Of a stretch of 64,000 nucleotides of DNA, positions 20,148 to 28,997 are shown piece after piece. The position numbers and the translations under genes were made by a program. Numbering within the stretch: position 1 is the stretch's first letter; each line of letters begins with the position of its first letter. The stretch is from Methylobacterium sp. AMS5 (GTDB lineage Bacteria; Pseudomonadota; Alphaproteobacteria; Rhizobiales; Beijerinckiaceae): NCBI RefSeq assembly GCF_001542815.1, contig NZ_CP006992.1:464501-528500 (forward strand). Reading direction: 5' to 3'. The notes below the pieces were generated by a model. The model saw only the letters and a list, made by a program, of their open reading frames with translations. It did no database searches and was not told where the DNA came from.

Positions 20148-21845
20148 ATGCTGTTTTTCAGAAACGCCAAGTTGATTGTTAAGATTGCCGTACCGCTCCT
20201 TTTGACACTCATGGTCAGCGCCGGCCTCATCGTCTATGCGCGCGACGTGATGCGCAGCCTGTCTGAGCAGACGGTCCAAATCGTCGATGTCCAAGCGGTG
20301 CGCCTGGACGCCCTGATGCACCTGCGCGGCGGCGTCACCGAGGCGGCGGTCATGGACCGCAACATGCTGCTCGAAAGCAACCCGGAGAACAGATCGCGCT
20401 TCCGGATCAAGCAGCAGGCCGGCATGACCGAGGCGCGCGAAGCGACCGACCGGCTCCTCGCCGCGGCCGAAACGCCGGAGCGGCGGGCCACCAACATAGC
20501 CCTGCGCAAGGATGTCGACGGCTTCTTTGAATTGCTCGACCGCGTGTACGATCTCGGCATGCGTCAGCAGGGTGACGAGGCGTTCCGGATCGCCCGCGAC
20601 GTCGGAATCCCGGCCCGGCTCAAGCTGAACGAGTGGATGCAGAGCCGGGCCACGATCCTGCACAATGAGCTGGCCACGGCGAAGACTCAGGCGATCGAAG
20701 CCGCCGATCGCGGAACCTATACACTCATCGGGTTGGCGACCGTCGGCCTGCTGGGCGCCATGACACTGGCCGGCCTGATCACCGTGTTCGCGGTGACCCG
20801 CCCGCTCGGCCGCTTGGTCAACGTCCTGCAGCGTATGGCGGGCGGGGAGACCGACGCCGAAATCAACGAGGCCACCCGCGGCGACGAGATCGGTGCCGTC
20901 GGTCGGGCCGTCGAGGGCATCAAGGCCATGGTGGCCCGCAAGGCCGCCGAGGAGGCCGAGGTGCGTCGGCGTACGGACGACGCCGCGGCGGCAGAGCGCA
21001 AGCGCACGATGATCGAGCTGGCCGACGGCTTCGAGGCGGCGGTCGGCGGCATCGTCGGCATGGTCTCCTCCTCGGCGACGGAATTGCAGGCCACCGCGCA
21101 GCAGATGACCGCGAGCGCGACCGAGACCGCAACGCAATCCACCACGGTCGCTGCCGCCGCCGAGGAAGCCGCCTCCAATGTCGGCACGGTTGCGGCCGCC
21201 GCCGAGGAGCTCGGGGTTTCGGTTCAGGAGATCGGCCGTCAGGTTCAGGGCTCCGCCGGCCTGGCGCAGGCGGCCGTGGGCGAAGCCGACCAGACCACCC
21301 ATCTCGTCCAGGCTTTGCGAACCACCTCGGCCCGGATCGGCGACATGGTCGGCCTGATCTCCAACATCGCCTCCCAGACCAACCTCCTGGCGCTGAACGC
21401 GACCATCGAGGCGGCGCGGGCGGGCGAAGCCGGCCGCGGCTTCGCGGTCGTGGCGTCCGAGGTGAAGGAACTGGCCAGCCAGACGGCGCGCGCCACCGAG
21501 GAGATCTCGGGTCAGATCGGCGAGATCCAGGAGGTTACGGATCAAGCGGTCACGGCGATCGGCGCGATCACGAGCCGGATCCGGGAGATCAACAACGTCG
21601 CGACCGGCATCGCCGCCGCCGTCGAGCAACAGGGTGCCGCCACGCAGGAAATCGTGCGCAACGTGGCGCAGGCATCGACCGGCACCTCCGAGGTGACGCG
21701 CAACATCTCCGGCGTGGCCCAGGCTTCCGAAGAGACCGGCATCGCCGCGAGCCAAGTCCTCACCTCGTCCGCCGAGCTGTCGCAACAGTCCGAACATCTG
21801 TCGGCGGAAGTACAGCGCTTCCTCGCAACCGTCCGAGCCGCCTGA
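20148..21845 (+). CDS. Methyl-accepting chemotaxis protein (chemoreceptor 2)
   Basis: 565 aa. TM1 at about 10-30, TM2 at about 193-215, with a helical sensor domain of the four-helix-bundle type between them ([40 protein letters not shown]). HAMP ([20 protein letters not shown]) and the signalling coiled coil follow, with tip [20 protein letters not shown]. Sensor ligand unknown. ATG 20148 starts [13 protein letters not shown]; the upstream extension is AT-rich and not protein-like. Ends with a strong terminator, so it is monocistronic. Confidence 0.93.
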   Translation: MLFFRNAKLIVKIAVPLLLTLMVSAGLIVYARDVMRSLSEQTVQIVDVQAVRLDALMHLRGGVTEAAVMDRNMLLESNPENRSRFRIKQQAGMTEAREATDRLLAAAETPERRATNIALRKDVDGFFELLDRVYDLGMRQQGDEAFRIARDVGIPARLKLNEWMQSRATILHNELATAKTQAIEAADRGTYTLIGLATVGLLGAMTLAGLITVFAVTRPLGRLVNVLQRMAGGETDAEINEATRGDEIGAVGRAVEGIKAMVARKAAEEAEVRRRTDDAAAAERKRTMIELADGFEAAVGGIVGMVSSSATELQATAQQMTASATETATQSTTVAAAAEEAASNVGTVAAAAEELGVSVQEIGRQVQGSAGLAQAAVGEADQTTHLVQALRTTSARIGDMVGLISNIASQTNLLALNATIEAARAGEAGRGFAVVASEVKELASQTARATEEISGQIGEIQEVTDQAVTAIGAITSRIREINNVATGIAAAVEQQGAATQEIVRNVAQASTGTSEVTRNISGVAQASEETGIAASQVLTSSAELSQQSEHLSAEVQRFLATVRAA

Positions 21846-21870
21846 CCCACACACCACGACACGACGGAGA

Positions 21871-21902
21871 GACCTCGCCCCAACGGGCGGGGTCTTTTTT
21901 GT
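21871..21902 (+). terminator. Rho-independent terminator after chemoreceptor 2
   Basis: GACCTCGCCC (21871-21880) pairs with GGGCGGGGTC (21885-21894), one G-T pair, CAAC loop, followed by TTTTTT. A textbook intrinsic terminator. Confidence 0.9.
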
Positions 21903-22064
21903 TGCCGCTTGGGTCCGGTGACCGGCGAGTCGCGAGGCGACGCCGATCCGCCGGGTGGGACCGATGTGCCTCTGCACACCCACGGCGAGCAGATACCCTC
22001 AAATGTTACATCCGGAGCGTGTGCGGCGCTTGAAGACACCATAGCGGTGTTTTAGGTTCGATTC

Positions 22065-23204
22065 GTGACCCGCTCAGGAACACTTCCCTCTCGCCTGACC
22101 TACCGGCTCCTTCCCGAGCCGGCCGATCTCGATGCGGTCCGCGCCACGCTGGCGGCCTATCGGCGGATGCTCGTTCTGCTCGAGGAGATCCGCCGGGAGC
22201 ATGGTTTGCGGGCCAACGTCGTCGCCCTGATCGAGCACGGTTACGGACGCGTGCGTGACGAGACTGGGCTGCCGGCCCGCCTCGTGACGCTCGGCATCCG
22301 CGACTTCGCGCAGCGCGCCGCCGGGTTCGACCCCGAGACCGTCACGTCGATACCGCTCGACGACAAGCTGTTCAGCGTGAAGGGCGCCTCGGAGATCGCG
22401 CTCACGACGATGAACGGCCGGCGCACGATGCCCTACCGCGTCGAGGGCTATGACGGCCCCTGGCGCGAACTCTCCAGTGCCCGCCTCACGCTCGCGGGCG
22501 ACGCGCTCACCATCCAGGTGGGCGTCTCCGTCACCGCACCGAAGGAGGAGACCCGCATGACCGAGAACATCCTGACCCGCGTCGGCCGGATCATCGGCGG
22601 CCTGTCCAACGCCGCCCTCGACGCGGTGGAGGACCGCAACGGCCTCGCGATCGCGGAGCAGGCGCTTCGCGAGATCGATGCGGTGATCCACGAGGCGCGG
22701 CTCGACCTCGGCAAGATCAAGGCCGAGGAGCACCGCCTCTCCGCCCGCCGCGGCCAGCTCGACGGCGAGCGGACGGCCCTGCCCGAGAAGCTGTCGCTGG
22801 CGCTGTCGAGCGGGCGCGAGGATCTGGCGCGGGCCGGCATCAGCCGTCAGCTCGACTTGGAAAGCCAGATCGAGGCGATCGATTCGAGTCTCGCGGACGT
22901 GGCCGAGCGGCACGAGGCGGCCTCGAAGGCGATGCAGGCGGCCACCGCCGCCCGGCGCGATGCCGAGCACCGGATCGCGTTGCTGCGCGCGCCCGCCCCG
23001 CGGAACGCGAACACGCTCGCCGGCTACGGCGGCGAGGACGCGGCCCGGGCCCGCCAGCTCGAACAATCGCTGCGGGCCATCGACCGGGTCAGCGGCACGG
23101 CCTCCGCCCCGGCCGATCCGTCGATCGAGGATCTCGACCGCCTGCACCGCGACCACACCATCGAACAGCGCCTCGCCGCGCTGAAGCAGGGCCGATCTTC
23201 GTGA
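22065..23204 (+). CDS. pspA: PspA/IM30 protein with TnpB-like N-terminal extension
   Basis: 379 aa if read from the GTG at 22065. Residues ~165-379 are a PspA/IM30 protein: helical membrane-remodelling ESCRT-III-like fold, TENILTRVGRIIGGLSNAAL, AEQALREIDAVIHEARLDLG, KIKAEEHRLSARRGQLDG. Residues 1-164 are different: LPEPADLDAVRATLAAYRRM, ETGLPARLVTLGIRDFAQRA, DKLFSVKGASEIALTTMNGR and a beta-rich end, resembling the N-terminal helical and beta-barrel (WED) part of IS605 OrfB/TnpB proteins without RuvC. An internal ATG at 22557 with GAAGGAGG ahead would give a normal 215-aa PspA. Overlaps the next gene (GTGA). Confidence 0.82.
   Translation: MTRSGTLPSRLTYRLLPEPADLDAVRATLAAYRRMLVLLEEIRREHGLRANVVALIEHGYGRVRDETGLPARLVTLGIRDFAQRAAGFDPETVTSIPLDDKLFSVKGASEIALTTMNGRRTMPYRVEGYDGPWRELSSARLTLAGDALTIQVGVSVTAPKEETRMTENILTRVGRIIGGLSNAALDAVEDRNGLAIAEQALREIDAVIHEARLDLGKIKAEEHRLSARRGQLDGERTALPEKLSLALSSGREDLARAGISRQLDLESQIEAIDSSLADVAERHEAASKAMQAATAARRDAEHRIALLRAPAPRNANTLAGYGGEDAARARQLEQSLRAIDRVSGTASAPADPSIEDLDRLHRDHTIEQRLAALKQGRSS
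22541..22559 (+). promoter_or_regulatory. Internal ribosome binding site for stand-alone PspA
   Basis: GAAGGAGGAG followed by ACCCGC and ATG (22557). The perfect SD spacing inside an open frame suggests that the conventional PspA is translated separately, either from the same mRNA as the N-terminal domain or as the only product. Confidence 0.6.
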
Positions 23205-23866
23205 GCGCGCTGGCCGCGCCCGCCCTCTTCCCCTTCACCCTGGCCGCGGCGGTGATGGCCGGCCTCGTCGCGGTGGAGGTGCTCTCGCTTCTCGTTGGGC
23301 ACTCGCTCTCGGAACTGGTGGAGGGCGCCCTCGGCCACGAGGCCGGCGCCCCGACGGGAACCGACGGCGTCGGCGCCGCGGCGGACGCGCACGGGCCGTT
23401 CTCGCCGGCCGCGCTGATGTCGTGGATCAATCTCGGCCGGGTGCCCTTCCTGATCCTGCTGATCCTCGGGCTTGCCGTCTTCGCGCTGGCGGGCTTCGCC
23501 CTCCAGGGGCTCGCCGCCGCGCTCCTCGCTCCCCTGCCCGCGCCGGCCGCGATCCTGCTCGCGGGCGCGGCGACGCTGCCGGCTTTGCGCGTCTCGACCA
23601 AGGCCATCGCCCGGCTGATCCCGCGGGACGAGAGCTACGTCGTGACCGCCGACGACCTGATCGGCGCGACGGCGGAGGTCACCCTCGGGCCGCTCGATCA
23701 AGGCCTACCGGGCCAAGTCCGGGCGGTGGACCGCCACGGCAATATCCACTTCCTGCGCACCCGCGCCGCCCCCGGTGCCCCGGCCATGGAAGCCGGCGCC
23801 CGCGTCCTGATCGTGGACCGGGCTGACGCCGTCTACGTCGCGGTGCCCGCCGCGCCGGATCTCTGA
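23201..23866 (+). CDS. YqiJ-like OB-fold membrane protein
   Basis: 221 aa. TM segments at about 8-30 and, as a pair, about 80-135 (FLILLILGLAVFALAGFALQ, PAAILLAGAATLPALRV); a C-terminal OB-fold-like beta domain (IGATAEVTLGPLDQGLPGQV, RVLIVDRADAVYVAVP). This matches the YqiJ/NfeD-related family, which pairs with flotillins in membrane-domain operons. GTG start overlaps the pspA stop; the flotillin gene begins 36 bases after its stop. The operon layout strongly supports a joint envelope-stress or membrane-organisation role. Confidence 0.82.
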   Translation: MSALAAPALFPFTLAAAVMAGLVAVEVLSLLVGHSLSELVEGALGHEAGAPTGTDGVGAAADAHGPFSPAALMSWINLGRVPFLILLILGLAVFALAGFALQGLAAALLAPLPAPAAILLAGAATLPALRVSTKAIARLIPRDESYVVTADDLIGATAEVTLGPLDQGLPGQVRAVDRHGNIHFLRTRAAPGAPAMEAGARVLIVDRADAVYVAVPAAPDL

Positions 23867-23902
23867 TCGCTTCTTCTCTCCCCACCGAAAGGGTCGCTCA
23901 CG

Positions 23903-25606
23903 ATGGATATGGTCAGCCCCGGCATCGTCAACCTGCTGGTGATCGCCGGCATCATCGTCGTCGCGCTGCTCGGCATCGGCTTCGTGTTCAGCCGGCTTTA
24001 TCGGCGCACGACGCGGGACACCGCCTTCGTCCGCACGGGTCTGGGCGGGCGCAAGGTCGTCGTCGATGGCGGCGCGGTGCTGCTGCCGGTGTTCCACTCC
24101 ATCGCCATGGTGAACCTCAACACCCTGCGGCTCGAAGTGAAGCGCTCAGGGAATGAGTCGCTGATCACCAAGGACCGTCTGCGGGCCGACATCACCGTCG
24201 AGTTCTACGTGCGCGTGGAGCCCAAGGAGGAGTCGATCGCGCTCGCCGCCCAGACGCTGGGTGACCGCACCAACGACGCGATGCTGCTGCGCGAGCTGAT
24301 CGAGGCGAAGTTCGTCGATGCCCTGCGCGCGGTCGCCGCCGGCATGACCCTGCCCGACCTTCAGGAGAAGCGCGCCGCCTTCGTGAAGGGCGTGCAGGAA
24401 GCGGTCTCGGGCGATCTGCGCCACAACGGCCTCGAACTCGAATCCGCCTCGCTGACGCGCCTCGACCAGACCTCGATCGAGCACTTCAACCCCGATAACT
24501 CGTTCGACGCGGAGGGCCTCGCCCGGCTGAAGGAGATCACCGAACAGCGCCGCAAGGAGCGCAACGCCACCGAGCGCGACGCCGAGGTCGCGGTGGCCGA
24601 GAAGGACCGCGAGACCGCGCTGAAGCAGCTCGAGATCAAGCGCACGACCCGCGAGGCGCAGCTCGCCCAGGAACGCGACATCGCCAACAAGACCGCCGAG
24701 ACCCGCGCCGAGACGGCGCAGGCCGAGCAGCGCGCCCAGCAGAGCGAGGAGACCGCCCGGATCGAGCGCGAGCAGGCGGTGCGCCTGCGCGAGGCCGAGG
24801 CGCGCAAGAACTCGGAGGGCGCGCGGATCGAGGCGGATCTGGCGATCGCCCAGCGCAACGCGGAGGCCGAGCGCGAGCGCCAGCTCATCCTTCAGGACAA
24901 TGCCATCAAGATCGCCGAGCGCTCGCAGAAGGAATCCGAGGCCCGCGCCGCCGCCAAGACGGCCGAGGCTCTGGCCGTGGCGGCCGAGGAGCGTGTGGCC
25001 ACGGCGAAAGCCAAGGAGATCGCCGAGCGCGAGCGCGAGATCGCGGTGATCGCCGCCAAGCGCGAGGCGGAGCGGGATGCCACCGGCGTCACCGTCACGG
25101 CGGAGGCCGAGCGGCGCGCGGCGGAGGACCGGGCCAACGCCATCACAACGCTGGCCGAGGCCGAGGCCACCGCCGCCGCCTCCAAGGCGGAGGCCATCGC
25201 CCAGCTCGGCCGGGCCGAGGCCGAGCGCGAGCGGGTGATGAACGAGGCCCGCAACGCCCTCTCGGCCGAGGCGCGCACCTACGAGACCGGGCTGAAGCGC
25301 CTCGGCATCATCCCGGACGCGCTGCGCGAGAGCATGCGGGCGGTGGAGAAGATCGACTCGATCCGCATCTTCGACGCGGGCGGGATGATGGGCGGCAACG
25401 GCGCGGGCGGCGTCTCGGCGAGCCTCGGCGACAGCCTGTCCGGCCACCTGCTGCGCTACCAGTACAACAGCCCGATCCTCGGGGCGATCCTGAACGAGGC
25501 GGGCTTTTCCGAGGGCAAGGGCAGCCTCGACACGCTGGTCGGCGGGCTGCGGAACGGAACGGCCGTCGCGCCGGCCGCCAACGGCCATGCCGGCGCGGCC
25601 GAGTGA
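23903..25606 (+). CDS. Flotillin family protein (YqiK-like)
   Basis: 567 aa. One N-terminal TM (about 8-30), an SPFH/band-7 domain (about 35-210, GGAVLLPVFHSIAMVNLNTL, DITVEFYVRVEPKEESIALA), then a ~230-residue Glu/Ala-Arg-rich coiled coil (about 230-450) typical of flotillins, and a C-terminal tail rich in Gly. Flotillins form large oligomers that organise ordered membrane domains. The N-terminal residues and the RTTRDTAFVRTGLGGRKVVV segment are YqiK-like. Last gene of the pspA-yqiJ-yqiK cluster. Confidence 0.93.
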   Translation: MDMVSPGIVNLLVIAGIIVVALLGIGFVFSRLYRRTTRDTAFVRTGLGGRKVVVDGGAVLLPVFHSIAMVNLNTLRLEVKRSGNESLITKDRLRADITVEFYVRVEPKEESIALAAQTLGDRTNDAMLLRELIEAKFVDALRAVAAGMTLPDLQEKRAAFVKGVQEAVSGDLRHNGLELESASLTRLDQTSIEHFNPDNSFDAEGLARLKEITEQRRKERNATERDAEVAVAEKDRETALKQLEIKRTTREAQLAQERDIANKTAETRAETAQAEQRAQQSEETARIEREQAVRLREAEARKNSEGARIEADLAIAQRNAEAERERQLILQDNAIKIAERSQKESEARAAAKTAEALAVAAEERVATAKAKEIAEREREIAVIAAKREAERDATGVTVTAEAERRAAEDRANAITTLAEAEATAAASKAEAIAQLGRAEAERERVMNEARNALSAEARTYETGLKRLGIIPDALRESMRAVEKIDSIRIFDAGGMMGGNGAGGVSASLGDSLSGHLLRYQYNSPILGAILNEAGFSEGKGSLDTLVGGLRNGTAVAPAANGHAGAAE

Positions 25607-25724
25607 CCGAAAAGAAACAGCGAAGCAGGAATATGCACAGGCATGATCCTCCCGAAGACCATGCCTGATGCTTGAAGTAAAACACGGATCACCTTGAAGA
25701 CTTGAATCTTTCTATTTCCAGAAA

Positions 25725-25740
25725 CGCAACTTTTGTTGCG
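25725..25740. promoter_or_regulatory. Inverted repeat upstream of the TonB receptor
   Basis: CGCAAC-TTTT-GTTGCG, a perfect 6-bp dyad 58 bases before the receptor start, within an otherwise AT-richer gap. Could be an operator for an iron-responsive or other regulator; it matches neither a canonical Fur box nor the Iron-Rhodo box. Confidence 0.4.
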
Positions 25741-25797
25741 AAGCCCAGCCCCTCGTTCTAGCTGCCTCCTCAGCGAACAACGAAACTGGGTTCCCGG

Positions 25798-27984
25798 ATG
25801 TCGCCTGCGTTGCGTGATCGACTGCGTTACGGCGTTGCCGCTTTTCTCGCCGGCACGGCCGCCCTCGGTTCGTCCGGCGCGGCGTGGGCGCAGGAAGCGG
25901 TGACGCTGGAAACGCTGAGCGTCGAGGGTTCGGGCCGGGGCGGCAGCGGCCCCGGCAGGTCCGGCACCGAGAGCGCCTTCGGTCCGGTCCCCGGCTACGT
26001 CGCGCAGCGCAGCGCCACCGGCACCAAGACGGACACGGCGTTGAAGGAGACGCCGCAATCGATCTCGGTCGTCGGCGAGCAGCAGGTCCGCGAGCAGGCC
26101 GCCACCAGCGTGCAGGAAGCCCTGCGCTACACCGCGGGCATCGCGGCGGAAGCCTATGGCCCGAGCACCCGCGGCGACTATCCGCGCATTCGCGGCTCGG
26201 ACGCGGCGATCTTCCTCGACGGCCTGCGCCTGAAGGACCCGGACGTCTTCAACGAGCCTCGCCCCGATCCCTACACTCTGTCGCGCATCGAGGTGCTGCG
26301 CGGCCCCGCCTCGACCCTCTACGGCTCGAGCCCCGTCGGCGGCCTGATCAACCTCGTGTCAAAACGTCCGCTCGACGTGCCCTACACCGAAGCCGGCGTC
26401 CGCTTCGGCAATTTCGGCTGGAAGGAAGCCTTCACGGATTCGACCGGGCGCCTCACCGAGGACGGCCAGTTCCTCTATCGCTTCGTCGGCGTCGGGCGGC
26501 TCGCCGACGCGCAGACCGATTTCGTCGCCAACGACCGCTACGTCATCAACCCCTCGGTCACGTGGCGCCCCTCCGCCGACACGAGTTGGACCCTGATCGG
26601 CCTGCACCAGAAGGACGCGTTCGGCGCCTCCGACGCGTTCCTGCCGCGGGAGGGCTCGCTCTATGCCGGCCCGAACGGCTTCATTCCGCTGAGCCGCTTC
26701 ACCGGCGACCCGACCTTCAACCGCTACGAGACCGAGACGAGTTCGATCACCAGCCTGTTCGAGCACCGTTTCGACGACAGCCTGATCCTGCGGCAGAACC
26801 TGCGCTACAGCCACATCGACGGCACGTACCAGTCGGCCTACGGCAACGTGTACACGCTGACGCCGAGCGCCAGCCTGCCGAACGCCCCGTTCCTCGACCC
26901 GGCCCGCCGCACAGTCGACCGGTTCACCTACCGCGTCAGCTCGGTCAAGGACCGCATCACCACCGACACCAACCTGCAGGGCCGCTTCGACACCGGGCCG
27001 GTCTCGCACACGGTGCTCGGCGGCGTCGATTTCCGCCAGCAATGGGACAGCACGCGGACCGGCTTCGGCACCGATGCCCGCCCGTTCGACCTCTACGCGC
27101 CGGTCTATGTCGGCGTGACGCCACCGGATCTCGGCGTGCCGACCGCGCTCTCGCAGAGCCAGACCGGTCTCTACCTTCAGGATCAGATCAAGTTCGGCCA
27201 ATGGATCGTGCTCGCCACCGTGCGGCACGACTGGGTGAACAGCGCGACGCGCGGCGCCGAGAGCGTCGCCGGCGAGGCCACCACCGGCCGCATCGGCCTG
27301 ATGTACGCCTTCGAGAACGGACTGACCCCTTACGTCTCCTACGCGACCTCGTTCACCCCGATCTTCGGCGCCAATGTCTGCGCGGGCGGGGCCTGCCGGC
27401 CGATCGAGGGCGAGCAGATCGAGGGCGGCTTCAAGTACAACCCGACGCCCTGGTTCGCGGTCAACGCGGCGATCTACGACACGGTGGAGCGCAACCGCCT
27501 CACCCCCGATCCGAGCGGCCTGCCGATCTCGATCCAGACCGGAAAGGTCAAGATCCAGGGCGGCGACATCGAGGCGATCGCGACGATCGACAACGACACC
27601 AACATCATCGCGAGCTACGCCTATACCGATGCCCGCTACGCGGCCGGCGACAACGCCGGAGCGCGGGTCGAGACGCAGCCGCTGCACCTCGCCTCGCTCT
27701 GGGTGACGCACCGCTTCACCCTGGCGGACGTGCCCGGCAGCTTCCTCGTCGGCGGCGGCGTGCGCTACATCGGCGAATCGTTCGACGGCTCGCTCAACAG
27801 CTTCAATACGCCGGCCGTGACGCTGGCCGACGCGCTGATCGGCTGGGAGGACGCGCATTGGCGTGCGCAGCTCAACGTGTCCAACATCGCCGACACCAAG
27901 TATCTCTCGACCTGCCTCGCCCGCGGCGATTGCTTCGTCGGCACGCGGCGCACGATCCTGGGCAGCCTGACCTACAAGTTCTGA
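25798..27984 (+). CDS. TonB-dependent siderophore receptor
   Basis: 728 aa outer membrane receptor. Signal peptide 1-31 (cleavage around AWA-QEA), a plug domain from about 60 to 200 (KETPQSISVVGEQQVREQAA, RIRGSDAAIFLDGLRLKDPD, RIEVLRGPASTLYGSSPVGG) and a 22-strand barrel ending in LGSLTYKF with the terminal Phe typical of BamA substrates. The family is the FpvA/FhuA-like siderophore group; no N-terminal signalling domain is present. The ligand is unknown, and no cognate ABC importer or regulator lies nearby. Confidence 0.93.
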   Translation: MSPALRDRLRYGVAAFLAGTAALGSSGAAWAQEAVTLETLSVEGSGRGGSGPGRSGTESAFGPVPGYVAQRSATGTKTDTALKETPQSISVVGEQQVREQAATSVQEALRYTAGIAAEAYGPSTRGDYPRIRGSDAAIFLDGLRLKDPDVFNEPRPDPYTLSRIEVLRGPASTLYGSSPVGGLINLVSKRPLDVPYTEAGVRFGNFGWKEAFTDSTGRLTEDGQFLYRFVGVGRLADAQTDFVANDRYVINPSVTWRPSADTSWTLIGLHQKDAFGASDAFLPREGSLYAGPNGFIPLSRFTGDPTFNRYETETSSITSLFEHRFDDSLILRQNLRYSHIDGTYQSAYGNVYTLTPSASLPNAPFLDPARRTVDRFTYRVSSVKDRITTDTNLQGRFDTGPVSHTVLGGVDFRQQWDSTRTGFGTDARPFDLYAPVYVGVTPPDLGVPTALSQSQTGLYLQDQIKFGQWIVLATVRHDWVNSATRGAESVAGEATTGRIGLMYAFENGLTPYVSYATSFTPIFGANVCAGGACRPIEGEQIEGGFKYNPTPWFAVNAAIYDTVERNRLTPDPSGLPISIQTGKVKIQGGDIEAIATIDNDTNIIASYAYTDARYAAGDNAGARVETQPLHLASLWVTHRFTLADVPGSFLVGGGVRYIGESFDGSLNSFNTPAVTLADALIGWEDAHWRAQLNVSNIADTKYLSTCLARGDCFVGTRRTILGSLTYKF

Positions 27985-28026
27985 GCCCGAATTGACGGAT
28001 CGCCCACCGAGTGGGAAAGCCTCTCC

Positions 28027-28950
28027 ATGGCTGATGTGACGGCACCCCCCCTCCCCTCACCCGACGATCTCGCCGCGCTGAAGAGCGAGGCGGGGGCGTG
28101 GTTTTCCACCCTGCGCGACCGGATCGTCGCCGCGCTGGAGACCCTGGAGGCGGAGGCCGAGGGGCCGTTCCACGAGGATGCGCCGAGAGAAGCGGGGAAA
28201 TTCGAAAAAACGCCGTGGCAGCGCACGGACCATAGCGGCACGCCGGGCGGCGGCGGCGTCATGGCGATGCTGAAGGGCCGCGTGTTCGAGAAGGCCGGCG
28301 TCCACATCTCGACCGTCCACGGCGAGTTCGCGCCGGAATTCCGCGCGCAGATGCCGGGGGCGGCCGAGGATCCGCGCTTCTTCGCCACCGGCATCTCGCT
28401 GATCGTCCACCCCTGGAACCCGAACGTGCCGACGGTGCACATGAACACCCGCTTCGTCGTGACGACGAAGGCGTGGTTCGGCGGCGGGGCCGACCTCACG
28501 CCCGTGCTCGACCGGCGCCGGACGCAGGAGGATCCCGACACGCAGCTCTTCCATGCCTGCCTGCGCGAGGCCTGCGAGAACCATGCGCCGGCCGCGGACT
28601 ACGAGAAGTACAAGGCGTGGTGCGACGAGTATTTCCACCTGAAACACCGCAACGAGCCCCGCGGCATCGGCGGCATCTTCTACGACTATCACTGGACCGG
28701 CGATCCGCAGGCCGATCTCGCCTATACCCGCGATGTCGGACAGGCGTTTCTCAAGGCCTATCCGGAGATCGTCCGGCGCAATCTCGCCAAATCCTGGACC
28801 GAGGCCGACCGGGAGGAGCAGCAGGTGCGGCGTGGGCGCTACGTGGAGTTCAACCTGCTCTACGACCGCGGCACCATCTTCGGCCTGAAGACCGGCGGCA
28901 ACGTCGCCTCGATCCTGTCCTCGCTGCCGCCGACCGTGCGCTGGCCCTGA
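28027..28950 (+). CDS. hemF: Oxygen-dependent coproporphyrinogen III oxidase
   Basis: 307 aa, the normal length. Oxidatively decarboxylates coproporphyrinogen III to protoporphyrinogen IX in heme (and bacteriochlorophyll) synthesis. Seen: [45 protein letters not shown], and the C-terminal signature [20 protein letters not shown]. The start at 28027 has no strong ribosome binding site but matches the family N-terminus. It lies 42 bases after the siderophore receptor gene; both concern iron or heme. Confidence 0.96.
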   Translation: MADVTAPPLPSPDDLAALKSEAGAWFSTLRDRIVAALETLEAEAEGPFHEDAPREAGKFEKTPWQRTDHSGTPGGGGVMAMLKGRVFEKAGVHISTVHGEFAPEFRAQMPGAAEDPRFFATGISLIVHPWNPNVPTVHMNTRFVVTTKAWFGGGADLTPVLDRRRTQEDPDTQLFHACLREACENHAPAADYEKYKAWCDEYFHLKHRNEPRGIGGIFYDYHWTGDPQADLAYTRDVGQAFLKAYPEIVRRNLAKSWTEADREEQQVRRGRYVEFNLLYDRGTIFGLKTGGNVASILSSLPPTVRWP

Positions 28951-28997
28951 CCGGAAGACGGTCCACAAATCGGCCGACTCGTTTATGACGTGACGCC

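Noticed and set aside
22065..22556. Active transposase or TnpB-guided nuclease
   Set aside because: Only the N-terminal part is present; no RuvC motifs, no TnpA, no left/right end hairpins and no evident omega-RNA.
25798..27984. Lanthanide (LutH-type) receptor
   Set aside because: Methylobacterium has TonB receptors for lanthanides, but the plug and barrel motifs and lack of neighbouring lut/xox genes fit the siderophore group better.
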